Shown piece by piece: positions 26,680 to 33,246 of a DNA stretch of 35,949 nucleotides. The DNA comes from Nitrospira sp. UW-LDO-01. Lineage in GTDB: Bacteria; Nitrospirota; Nitrospiria; Nitrospirales; Nitrospiraceae. The stretch is from positions 1 to 35,949 of the forward strand of contig NIUT01000073.1 in NCBI GenBank assembly GCA_002254365.1, written 5' to 3'. Both the position numbers and the translations under genes were made by a program. Each line of letters begins with the position of its first letter. Position 1 is the first letter of the stretch. The notes under the pieces were generated by a model. It searched no databases, had not been told where the DNA came from, and worked only from the letters and a program-made list of their open reading frames with translations.

Positions 26680-27138
26680 ATGCCACTTGATGCCGTTCTC
26701 GGAAAACAGATGCTGCAGTTGATCACGTCGCGCTACGATGATCGGCATTGGCGAAAACGGATCGAGAAGACCTTGAGCCTACCGCAGTCCGGCGTGACGG
26801 ATCCGGTCCAGCAGCAGATCTTCATGTACCTAAAGCATGACCTCAAAGCGTATAAATCCAGAAGGGCCGATCCGGACTCCTGGATCATCGGCGGCTACGC
26901 GACGAAGGAAGTCATCAATCGAGCCAAGTTCCAACCGCAGCTCGTCGGTGCTAGCATCAAGAACGAGGATGTCGCGTTTCTGGGAACTGATCCAGGAGAG
27001 GACGTGACCGAAGCCTGGTGGGATGAGATGTTAGTGCAGTGGTTTGATGTGCCTGAAGAAGAGAAGCCTGCCGAAGATAAAGAAGATAGTCAGCCTGCCG
27101 ATTCAGTATCGTCCTCAACCATAAAGTCGAAAATCTAG
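26680..27138 (+). CDS. Hypothetical protein, acidic C-terminal tail
   Basis: 152-residue protein that I do not recognise. The first 110 residues look globular and soluble (MLQLITSRYDDRHWRKRIEK, DSWIIGGYATKEVINRAKF, EAWWDEMLVQWFDVP), with several Trp residues. The last 30 residues are Glu/Asp/Pro/Ser-rich and probably disordered. No signal peptide or membrane segment. GGAG lies 14 bases before the ATG, a weak site, and the gene starts 21 bases after the YbhB-type gene, so it is likely translated from the same transcript. It is the last chromosomal-looking gene before the accessory patch. Confidence 0.7.
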   Translation: MPLDAVLGKQMLQLITSRYDDRHWRKRIEKTLSLPQSGVTDPVQQQIFMYLKHDLKAYKSRRADPDSWIIGGYATKEVINRAKFQPQLVGASIKNEDVAFLGTDPGEDVTEAWWDEMLVQWFDVPEEEKPAEDKEDSQPADSVSSSTIKSKI

Positions 27139-27165
27139 CTACTGTTCCTCCGGTAGGTTGGTCTG

Positions 27166-27483
27166 TTAGTTGTCGAGATCCCAAGGTTCTCGCTGGATAA
27201 GTCCGCGTAGGTTTCGTGCGCCATGTACGACGCGAAGAATGAGGACCTCGTTGTTCTGCACGAGATACACAATCCGGTATCCCCTGAAAATAACCTCCCG
27301 AAGGTCTTGGCGATTGAACTCGGGAACGACGCGTCCGATGTGAGGAGTCTTGAGGAGTGTTGCGGTAGACTCAACAATACAATCGACGAAGGTTACTGCA
27401 TGAAAGACAGAATCGCGGGTGATGAAGTCTTCAATTTCCTGAAGATCTGTACTGGCAGTCAGCGACCAGCGGATTTGCGCCAT
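27166..27483 (-). CDS. RelE/ParE-superfamily toxin
   Basis: 105-residue protein of the RelE/ParE fold, in a type II toxin-antitoxin pair. Family pattern: an N-terminal strand IRWSLTASTDLQEIEDFI, a helix, then REVIFRGYRIVYLVQNNEVLILRVVHGARNL, the basic and aromatic C-terminal half that carries toxin activity (the central RGYRIVY and HGAR are typical of ParE/RelE). ParE members inhibit DNA gyrase and RelE members cut mRNA on the ribosome; sequence alone does not decide which. Its start lies inside the antitoxin gene (25-base overlap), the usual antitoxin-first order with coupled translation. Confidence 0.88.
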   Translation of the reverse strand: MAQIRWSLTASTDLQEIEDFITRDSVFHAVTFVDCIVESTATLLKTPHIGRVVPEFNRQDLREVIFRGYRIVYLVQNNEVLILRVVHGARNLRGLIQREPWDLDN

Positions 27484-27656
27484 CCGGCAATTCTTTCTTT
27501 CAACTCTTGATGGGTGAGAACTCGCCCTTCCTGCACGTCTTGAAGACCCCTTTCCACTTGCTGCTTAAAGAACAACTCTTCAATAATCCCGCCGGTGGTC
27601 ACATCATCAGGCAACTGCTTAATCAGCTCTAATGCCTCGGCTTTAGCCTTTGCCAT
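27459..27656 (-). CDS. Antitoxin partner of the RelE/ParE-type toxin
   Basis: 65-residue protein upstream of and overlapping the toxin. It is charged and helical (KAEALELIKQLPDDVTTGGIIEELFFKQQVERGLQDVQEGRVLTHQELKERI), resembling small antitoxins whose C-terminal VLTHQELKERIAGW helix wraps the toxin. It lacks an obvious DNA-binding ribbon-helix-helix, so autoregulation is uncertain. The ribosome-binding site AGGAGG is 5 bases before the ATG and overlaps the last bases of the IS110 element: the insertion sits between this gene and its presumed original promoter (29.0 kb). Confidence 0.82.
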   Translation of the reverse strand: MAKAKAEALELIKQLPDDVTTGGIIEELFFKQQVERGLQDVQEGRVLTHQELKERIAGWRKSAGR

Positions 27657-27665
27657 GTATGCCTC

Positions 27666-28700
27666 CTATGATTGGTTGCAAGGTAAAAGTTTGAAATTGG
27701 GAAAATCTGTGAACACCCATTTGTTTTTGAGGGTGTGGAAGATGGTATTGAGCAATTTTCTGGCGGTGGCGATGATCGCCTTGCCGGTTCCCCGTCGGTT
27801 TTTGATGTTCGCGTAGAACCCGCGCAGGTACGGGCTGTACCGAATCGCGATCAGGGTGCATTGCACGAGCGTGGTGCGGGCCAGTTTGTTGCCTCGCTTG
27901 GTGATGTGCCCACTGTTGCTTGTTTCGTTTGACTGGCTGACACGCGGGACGATGCCGAAGTAGGCGGCCAGCTTACCGGTGTTTTTAAAATCTTCGATCG
28001 CGCCAATATGCGTCAGCATCACGGCCACCGAGAGCGGCCCGATCCCCTTGATGGAGATCAGGTTGTCATAGCCCGGCAACGTTTTGGCAAAGGCCGCGAT
28101 CTCTTTTTCCAGCCGTTTGATGTTGCGGTGCAGGCTCTGCATCTGGTCGTTGATCACCGCCAGCTCCGCACGTTCCAGCGGGCTCCAGTTATGTCCAGCC
28201 ACTTCCCGCGTAAACCCGGTCTGGCTGGTCAGTACCTCACGTCTGACCTTCAACCCGTGGCGCACGAACAGGCCGTGCACCTTGCCCAGTAGAGATACGC
28301 GCAGCTTCACCAGCTGATCCCGCGTTGTGATGAGCGAAGCCAGTTGCACGTGCGCTTCGCTTTTGATACGGGCTTCGGGCAACATGTCCTTCGAGAGGAA
28401 CAGGGCGATGGCTCGCGCATCATGCTTGTCCATCTTCTTCACAGACCGGCGGATCACTTCAAACTGCCACGGGGCAATCACGACCACACGCGAGACGTGT
28501 GGTTCGACCATCTTGCAGAAATGCGCAGCGTTGCCCGTCGCCTCGAGCGCGACGTCATCCTCCGCGTGCACGCTGGTGAGAAACTGCTCCAACCCACCGC
28601 CCTGCAACGGCCAGGTGCGGATCGTCTCGCTCCCGTCTGCCTGCAAATAACAGCAGGTGAAGCTATTGGTATGGAGGTCAATCCCGAGAGAGCGTTTCAT
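27666..28700 (-). CDS. IS110-family transposase (DEDD/serine recombinase)
   Basis: 344-residue recombinase, apparently full length. The N-terminal RuvC-like DEDD domain begins GIDLHTNSF and continues with VALEATGNAAHF and the KKMDKHDARAIA motif. A coiled-coil-like middle (MQSLHRNIKRLEKEIAAF) follows. The C-terminal Tnp IS116/IS110/IS902 domain has ISIKGIGPLSVAVMLTHIG, KLAAYFGIVPRVSQSNETSNSGHITKRGN and the catalytic Ser region. AAAGGA lies before the ATG. The reading frame is intact, so the element may still be active. These enzymes use a bridge RNA from the element's own non-coding end to pair donor and target DNA; a candidate lies directly upstream. Confidence 0.95.
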   Translation of the reverse strand: MKRSLGIDLHTNSFTCCYLQADGSETIRTWPLQGGGLEQFLTSVHAEDDVALEATGNAAHFCKMVEPHVSRVVVIAPWQFEVIRRSVKKMDKHDARAIALFLSKDMLPEARIKSEAHVQLASLITTRDQLVKLRVSLLGKVHGLFVRHGLKVRREVLTSQTGFTREVAGHNWSPLERAELAVINDQMQSLHRNIKRLEKEIAAFAKTLPGYDNLISIKGIGPLSVAVMLTHIGAIEDFKNTGKLAAYFGIVPRVSQSNETSNSGHITKRGNKLARTTLVQCTLIAIRYSPYLRGFYANIKNRRGTGKAIIATARKLLNTIFHTLKNKWVFTDFPNFKLLPCNQS

Positions 28701-28739
28701 GATCGAGTCCTTTCGGTATGAGATGAGTGGATGAATCCG

Positions 28740-28955
28740 GGGCAGATGCGTCAGGCGGATGGCTCCATGCCCCTATTCGAGATCACCGCACGGGGTCCGT
28801 GCGGGCCTCACGGCGGCCATTCGGTAGACAGGGCGAGTAGTCTCCTTTACGAGATCACCCACCATCTTCTTCAAAAGCGGGGCCTCAACACATCATTCGC
28901 CCTGCAACCTATCTACCCTGAAGAGCACTGTCCCCAGTCCACATCGCTGTGGCAA
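28740..28955 (-). ncRNA. Candidate bridge RNA of the IS110 element
   Basis: Non-coding left end of the IS, same strand as the transposase. Two similar units occur in tandem about 72-76 bases apart. On the plus strand each has CGAGATCACC (28778-28787; 28850-28859), then GGGCCTCA (28803-28810; 28880-28887), a variable six-base block, then CATTCG (28818-28823; 28894-28899). Stems: CAGGGCGA/TCGCCCTG (28829-28836 with 28897-28904) encloses one unit, CCGCACGG/CCGTGCGG (28786-28793 with 28797-28804, 3-base loop) lies in the other, and a 5-base-pair hairpin with a GCGA loop is at 28939-28952 near the 5' end. Conserved scaffold with different variable blocks in two loops is what a target loop plus a donor loop should look like. 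Ends are approximate. Confidence 0.6.
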
Positions 28956-28997
28956 CTCAATTCATACCGTCTCCTTTTTGCAGACGTTTCTTGACTA

Positions 28998-29026
28998 AGG
29001 CTATGCCCGGAAGTCAGAAAAATCAA
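28998..29026 (-). promoter_or_regulatory. Possible original promoter of the RelE/ParE-type operon
   Basis: Minus strand: TTGATT (29021-29026), 17-base spacer, TAGCCT (28998-29003), a weak -10. Without the IS, transcription from here would run through AAAAAGGAGG straight to the antitoxin ATG. Today the 1.3 kb element lies between. The -35 overlaps the T-rich tail of the hairpin at 29027-29046, which lowers confidence. Confidence 0.35.
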
Positions 29027-29046
29027 GCTGAGGATGCGTCCTCAGC
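29027..29046 (-). terminator. Intrinsic terminator on the minus strand
   Basis: Perfect 8-base-pair stem GCTGAGGA (29027-29034) with TCCTCAGC (29039-29046) and a 4-base loop. On the minus strand it is followed by TTGATTTTT, a T-rich tail. It would stop transcripts arriving from the IS110 remnant or the toxin pair upstream. Confidence 0.6.
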
Positions 29047-29158
29047 GAGAGTGGCAATACGCAGGAGGGTTCGACTGATGCGCTGATCCAAGTCCTGGTC
29101 GCAGCTGACTATCGCATCGAACTTTGGCTGAAGAAGACGGTGGCATAGTCGCTCGCCA

Positions 29159-29258
29159 CTTAGCAGTCTGCGCAACCCCCCTTCGTTCATCCTTCGAGAG
29201 CCTCAGGACGAACGGGGCGATCATTGAAACTATTAGGGTTTTCCGTTCGTACTGAGCT
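29159..29258. repeat. Truncated, inverted copy of the MITE-like repeat (copy 2)
   Basis: Opposite orientation to the copy at 9514-9652. One terminus is recognisable (TTAGCAGTCTGC at about 29160), then CATCCTTCGAGAGCCTCAGG, CATTGAA and CCGTTCGTACTGAGCTTC line up with the reverse complement of copy 1. The other terminus is missing: after GAGCTTC the sequence turns into the 3' end of the IS110 remnant, whose stop codon is only a few bases away. This suggests that the IS inserted into or deleted part of the repeat. Confidence 0.65.
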
Positions 29259-29266
29259 TCTATGGT

Positions 29267-30060
29267 TCACGTCAAGCATTGTGTGATTCGGGCTGGATTA
29301 AAAGTTGTCCGGTAATGGTGAATCGACCCTACGGCTCGGGCGATTTTGAGCGCGAGGATGACCAACGCGGCCGTCGTGATCCAACCGTGCGTGCGGTACG
29401 ATTCATCGAGTGGTTTCCAGCTGGTGGTTTGGATGGCCGACATCGCGGCGTTAAATAGCAAGCGACGCCATTCGGCGGGGCCGCGTTTGGATAACCGTCG
29501 GTGCCCGGCTTTCGGTCTCGAGTCATGTGCTCGCGGATCCAACCCGATGAAGGCGCCGAACGCATTTGCCTTACGGAATGGTACACGCTCCAACGTGGTG
29601 GTCAGGCTGAGGGCCCACCAAGGGCCCGACTCCTCCAATGGTTTGCACGCGCTGTTGGGCCTCCTGGTGTTGGGGTGCCCCGGCCGCGAGTGCGGCCCTG
29701 GTCGCCTCAATCGTGGCAAGCACCGCATCCAGGTTGCTTACCACGGCATTCAGGTCAGCGGCGAAGCCGCCCAGAGGGCGCATCGTCAGCTTGAGCGCGC
29801 CGTGACGCGGAGGATCGTCGCCCGCCGTCGAATCAGCCGATTCAGCTTGCGTTGGTTGGCTGTCGAGGGCGTGTAGGCCCGCAAGCGCGTGTGCTCTTGG
29901 GCAATACGCCGCGCAATGAAGGCCGCATCCACTCGGTCGGTTTTCGCTCGAGTGCCCATGGCCTTGGCATCGGGCTGAGTATCCAAGGGGGGCAGCAGGA
30001 AGACGATATGCCCTTAGCGAGGAGGTGACGCATGGCCGCTCCCACCATTCCACGGGTTGT
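29267..30060 (-). pseudogene. Decayed IS110-family transposase
   Basis: Pieces of one IS110 transposase in three frames. The N-terminal half shows KTDRVDAAFIARRIAQEH (frame of 29786-29986), the middle DLNAVVSNLDAVLATIEATRAAL and RVQTIGGVGPL (frame of 29571-29800), and the C-terminal half TLERVPFRKANAFGAFIGLDPR...RRLSKRGPAEWRRLLFNAAMSA (frame of 29267-29640). At least two frameshifts (near 29800 and 29620), probably a third near 29985, and a lost N-terminus make it inactive. It is clearly different in sequence from the intact IS110 next to it, so it reflects a separate, older insertion. It ends just downstream of the mazF-type gene. Confidence 0.85.
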
Positions 30061-30115
30061 GCAGTCCTGTCATGAGCTGCTGGTGGAAGTGGCGGGAAAG
30101 TTCTCGATGAGTTCC

Positions 30116-30454
30116 CTAGGGTGTGAACATTTCCTGCAAGACTGTAAGAACGGTTGTGAGGGTACTTGGTGCGATTCGCCCAACCTTTCTGATCAGCCGT
30201 TCGCCATCGATTGTACGTAGTTGGTCTATTGCAATAAACCCACTTCGCTCGCGGAAGCGGCAGCGAACACGCCAGGGATAGACTTTGCCTCCAGTAGTCA
30301 TGGGTGCCACGATAACTGTCTGCAAATATTGATTGATCTCATCAGGGGAAATTACGAGGCAGGGTCGTGTCTTTCTGATTTCGCTTCCTCGGGTGGGGTC
30401 GAGTTCAATGAGATAAACGTCGCCACGGGTAGGGCTAGTTGGGACTACCGCCAT
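30116..30454 (-). CDS. MazF/PemK-family mRNA interferase toxin
   Basis: 112-residue toxin of the MazF/PemK/CcdB fold, expected to cut mRNA (or tRNA) at short sequences. Motifs: RGDVYLIELDPTRGSEIRKTRPCLVIS at the N-terminus, where the Arg of TRPCLV is the usual catalytic residue, then TVIVAPMTT and GFIAIDQLRTID, with the typical C-terminus VLTVLQEMF. It overlaps the antitoxin gene by 10 bases, so the pair is translationally coupled. The frame is intact, unlike the neighbouring IS remnant. Confidence 0.93.
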   Translation of the reverse strand: MAVVPTSPTRGDVYLIELDPTRGSEIRKTRPCLVISPDEINQYLQTVIVAPMTTGGKVYPWRVRCRFRERSGFIAIDQLRTIDGERLIRKVGRIAPSTLTTVLTVLQEMFTP

Positions 30455-30696
30455 TTCCAGTCGTCTGTGTCGAATCGAGTTGGTATTGGCTGATCAATGA
30501 GACGGTCTTCATCCTGTTCCCGCATGCGTCGGGCGGCATCGGCCCAGCCAGCTCTTGGTTGTGACGGCTTTGAGATGAGAATTCGGCCTGGTTCAGCCTG
30601 CAGCTCCACTTCACCTTCAAGCTGGGCTTCCTGAAGTAATGTTTTCGGGAGACGGACTCCTCTGGAGTTGCCGATTCTGACAATATGTGCTTTCAT
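30445..30696 (-). CDS. AbrB/MazE-family antitoxin
   Basis: 83-residue antitoxin. The N-terminal swapped-hairpin AbrB/MazE DNA-binding domain is clear (IVRIGNSRGVRLPKTLLQEAQLEGEVELQAEPGRILISKP); the C-terminal 40 residues are acidic and aromatic (DEDRLIDQP, DTDDWKW), the part that blocks the toxin. AGGAGAG lies six to seven bases before the ATG. It should repress its own promoter at 30723-30751. Confidence 0.92.
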   Translation of the reverse strand: MKAHIVRIGNSRGVRLPKTLLQEAQLEGEVELQAEPGRILISKPSQPRAGWADAARRMREQDEDRLIDQPIPTRFDTDDWKWR

Positions 30697-30722
30697 ACAG
30701 CTCTCCTGCCTTATGGACCTAC

Positions 30723-30751
30723 ATTGTAATCACATTTACTGCTAGAAGCAA
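30723..30751 (-). promoter_or_regulatory. Promoter of the MazEF-type operon with possible operator
   Basis: Minus strand: TTGCTT (30746-30751), a 17-base spacer and TACAAT (30723-30728). GTAA...TTAC forms a small inverted repeat across the spacer and the -10 and could be the antitoxin's binding site. The predicted transcript starts near 30716, giving a leader of about 20 bases. Confidence 0.65.
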
Positions 30752-30823
30752 ATGAAGACCCCTCGATGACCAAGTGATGCAAGGACCAGTGAGCCTGTCC
30801 GGGGGGCTTGGTACTAGTGATCC

Positions 30824-31480
30824 CTAGGCGAACAAATCCATCTGCGCCGGCTGAGGGGATTCGATATTCAGGACTGGGGCGGCTGAGGTTTGGGCTGTGC
30901 TGGTTGGTTCGGCTGGTTTCGTGTTCTTGTCGAGGAATTCTTTCAGCTTCTTAAAATCTTCCTTTAAGGTGGGAAGCAGATTGCCCTGGTGCAAGGCTGC
31001 AGCGGGATGCAGAAGCGGGAAGAGCACGAAGTCTTTCAGGTGGAAGGCTTGTGCCTTCACTTTCGTGATGCCAACCTTGCGTTCCAACAGCGTCTGCGTG
31101 GCCCAGTTGCCAAGCGTACAGACCAGTTTCGGCTGGATCAACTTGATCTGCTGTAGCAGGAACGGTTTGCAGGTCTCCACTTCATCCGGCTCTGGGTCTC
31201 GGTTGTTCGGTGGCCGACATTTGATCACATTCGCAATATAGATCTGGTCGCGCGACAGCCCAGCCGAGGCCAGGAGATCATTCAACAGTTTCCCCGCAGC
31301 ACCGACGAACGGCTCGCCCTTCTGATCTTCGTTGAATCCTGGCGCTTCTCCCACGAACATAATGCTGGCCTGGGGATTTCCCACGCCGAAGACAACTTGG
31401 CTGCGCCCTAGCGTGGCGAGTTTACACCGCTCGCAGTTCACGAGCGATTGCGCGAGTTCTTGGAGTGGGGTGAGTGTCAT
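30824..31480 (-). CDS. Family 4 uracil-DNA glycosylase with C-terminal clamp-binding motif
   Basis: 218-residue DNA-repair enzyme removing uracil from DNA. The iron-sulfur ligands Cys16, Cys19, Cys88 and Cys104 are all present, as are the active-site motif GEAPGFNEDQKGEPFVGAAG (44-63), CRPPNNRDPEPDE and the late LLHPAAAL motif with His158. The core ends near residue 185, followed by a Pro/Thr/Ala-rich linker and a final QMDLFA (213-218). QxxLF is the classic beta-sliding-clamp-binding pentapeptide, so the enzyme is probably tethered to the replisome. The ribosome-binding site is weak. No co-transcribed neighbour is evident. Confidence 0.94.
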   Translation of the reverse strand: MTLTPLQELAQSLVNCERCKLATLGRSQVVFGVGNPQASIMFVGEAPGFNEDQKGEPFVGAAGKLLNDLLASAGLSRDQIYIANVIKCRPPNNRDPEPDEVETCKPFLLQQIKLIQPKLVCTLGNWATQTLLERKVGITKVKAQAFHLKDFVLFPLLHPAAALHQGNLLPTLKEDFKKLKEFLDKNTKPAEPTSTAQTSAAPVLNIESPQPAQMDLFA

Positions 31481-31589
31481 GAATCAAGCGAGCGAAAGAA
31501 ATCGTGGCGGTATCTTAGAAATGGACGAGTCTGTATGTCAATGAAGATCATGAGAGTTTTTTGGAAATCTGCATGCTGGGAGGGGTGAG

Positions 31590-31898
31590 CTAATTCAACT
31601 GGTACCCTTTGGCTGCGAGGCAAGTATCTCGCATGGCGTTGGTGGTTGAAAGACCATGCAACGCCCGGGCATGATCGGCCGGACTCTGGGCACCGCCACT
31701 GAACGGGAAAGGCGAGCTCTGGCTATAGAAATGCTGTTCGTTTGCTAATCTCGCCTTATATTCGCACTCCATATAATCCCGCTCCACATCGTAACGGCTG
31801 TATCCGGCTGGGTGGCCCCCACGCTCAAACGGATTGTGTGTGCAGCCTCCGACTGTTGCTATGAGCAGGAGTGCGAGAAGTGTGATCCATCCGGCCAT
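31590..31898 (-). CDS. Small lipoprotein of unknown function
   Basis: 102-residue protein with a signal peptide (WITLLALLLIATVGGC) and lipobox; the lipidated Cys is residue 19. The mature part has three more cysteines (YMECEY, DTCLAAKG plus the lipid Cys itself) and is polar, with ERDYMECEYKARLANEQHF suggesting a helix. I do not recognise the family; small Nitrospira-type lipoproteins with a DxxECxxKA motif resemble DUF-type envelope proteins. It is 31 bases after hpnE on the same strand and may be the last gene of the hopanoid operon. Confidence 0.75.
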   Translation of the reverse strand: MAGWITLLALLLIATVGGCTHNPFERGGHPAGYSRYDVERDYMECEYKARLANEQHFYSQSSPFPFSGGAQSPADHARALHGLSTTNAMRDTCLAAKGYQLN

Positions 31899-31929
31899 TG
31901 GATACTCGTACCATTCAGGCAGTCATAGG

Positions 31930-33246
31930 TCAAGGTTGGTGCCCGGTAACGATGTCGGCGCAGCGGCGGGCGCTGACAAGGGCGCTCTCAATGTTCGGAG
32001 GCCAGTTCGTGTCGGTCCAGGCTCCGGCGACCAGCAGATTCCGGACGGGGCTTTGTTGAAGCGGCCGGAGTCGAGCAGCTCCCGGGGCAAGCAGCAGCGT
32101 GGCGTGGTCAGCTCGAAAGACCTGGCGGGATGTGATGTCGCTCAGAGACAGGTCAGGAAACACGGTGGTGATCTTGACTTGCGCGACGTTGACCACCTGA
32201 TCCTCGCCTGATTCCATCAGCGAGCTCTCGGTTTCTGCCAGCCGCACGACGACTTCACGTGTACCAATGGGAGATCTCGTGATGTGATGGAACGGCTTGC
32301 CGTCGAGCAGGAGCAGTCGCGGCTGCTGGTTGGTGGATTGAATGGTCAGCTGCACCACGATCTCACTGAGGCTTTGGAGTTCCGTCAGATGGGCAAAGTA
32401 GGCATAGCGAGTAAGAAACCGTTCGGGAAGCAGGCGGAGGAGGGCCTGATATGAGAGGGCACTGATGTACCAGCCGGCTTGTAAGATTGTGCCGTTGGGG
32501 AGTCGAATGTCTTGTATCCCCTCTTGTCCAAATCGGATGTGCGGCGGTTCTGCAAGGGGGATGAACCGAACGGTGTCCCCGCGAAGAACTTCTTTCAACG
32601 GGGTGAGCAATCGCTGGTTAATGGTTCCGGAATGATAGGTGAGCTTGGCGTCGGATGCCTCTCTGAGGAACACGAGTGACAAGACATGGACAAAGGTTGC
32701 GGCGGACAGACGGGCCAGTGCGTTGCCGGTCAACCACTGCGCGAGTGGGGCCCAAATCCGTTCCCTGGCTTCTGTGCTTTGGCCGGTGGCGTTGAGCCAC
32801 TCATCTGCTGCGCGATTCTCTAAATCTGCCGGAAGGGTTTCGGCCTGTTCCCAAATCTGCTCGACATGGGAGAACAGTCTCCAACGGTCCTGCCAGGATA
32901 GGCCATGGAAATTGAAGACACTCATCATCCACTGCAAGGCGCCCGGCAGTCTGGCGGACTGATAGGGCACGGTCTGTCCCGTGGGGAGTCGAAATTCGAG
33001 AGGAATGGTCTGGTCAGAGCTCGGGTGTTGCGCGTGGGCGAGTTTCTCGAGTACCCGCTTTGTCTCATGATGGCATCCAAGGGTGATGGATGTGGGATCG
33101 GACGGGTTGGTCCGGAATCCATCAAGCCAGTCAGAGTACTCGAGAAGGGTGACCTGGTAGCCTTGTTGGTGGAGCTGATAGGCTGTTGCCAAGCCGGCCA
33201 GGCCGGCACCCACAATCAAAACGGTTTGTGGATACGGTGCAGTCAC
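31930..33246 (-). CDS. hpnE: Hydroxysqualene dehydroxylase HpnE (FAD-dependent)
   Basis: 438-residue flavoprotein of the amine-oxidase/phytoene-desaturase family, converting hydroxysqualene to squalene in the bacterial HpnC-HpnD-HpnE route. The N-terminal FAD-binding Rossmann motif is VLIVGAGLAGLATA, the flavin-contacting C-terminus NLLVAGAWTDTNWPPNIESALVSARRCADIV, and WAPLAQWLTGNALARLSAATFVHVL is a typical central segment. The GTG at 33246 is chosen because it overlaps the hpnD stop (GTGA); a further GTG at 33267 would add seven residues. Direct partner of the upstream HpnD. HpnC and the squalene-hopene cyclase are not in the window. Confidence 0.9.
   Translation of the reverse strand: MTAPYPQTVLIVGAGLAGLATAYQLHQQGYQVTLLEYSDWLDGFRTNPSDPTSITLGCHHETKRVLEKLAHAQHPSSDQTIPLEFRLPTGQTVPYQSARLPGALQWMMSVFNFHGLSWQDRWRLFSHVEQIWEQAETLPADLENRAADEWLNATGQSTEARERIWAPLAQWLTGNALARLSAATFVHVLSLVFLREASDAKLTYHSGTINQRLLTPLKEVLRGDTVRFIPLAEPPHIRFGQEGIQDIRLPNGTILQAGWYISALSYQALLRLLPERFLTRYAYFAHLTELQSLSEIVVQLTIQSTNQQPRLLLLDGKPFHHITRSPIGTREVVVRLAETESSLMESGEDQVVNVAQVKITTVFPDLSLSDITSRQVFRADHATLLLAPGAARLRPLQQSPVRNLLVAGAWTDTNWPPNIESALVSARRCADIVTGHQP

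Larger units (their letters stand above)
27663..28975 (-). mobile_element. IS110-family insertion sequence, intact
   Basis: About 1.3 kb, holding one intact DEDD-type transposase and a roughly 270-base non-coding left end, with almost no sequence after the transposase stop; this is the IS110-group layout. On the minus strand the pentamer AGGAG occurs at both edges (27663-27667 and 28971-28975) and is taken as the region containing the recombination core, since IS110 elements make no target duplication beyond a core of a few bases. A diverged inverted pair (CCTTGCAACCAATC at 27670-27683; its counterpart at 28900-28913, 12 of 14 matching) would support a shorter element ending near 28917 instead. 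The longer version is preferred because joining its ends creates a promoter. Confidence 0.72.

Noticed and set aside
28900-28917. Left IS110 boundary near 28917 based on the diverged inverted pair
   Set aside because: Possible, but joining at that point gives no junction promoter and puts the hairpin with the GCGA loop outside; kept as the alternative.
29042-29224. 60-codon minus-strand frame containing VLRLSKDERR
   Set aside because: It is the translation of the dispersed repeat (the same words appear in copy 1), not a gene.
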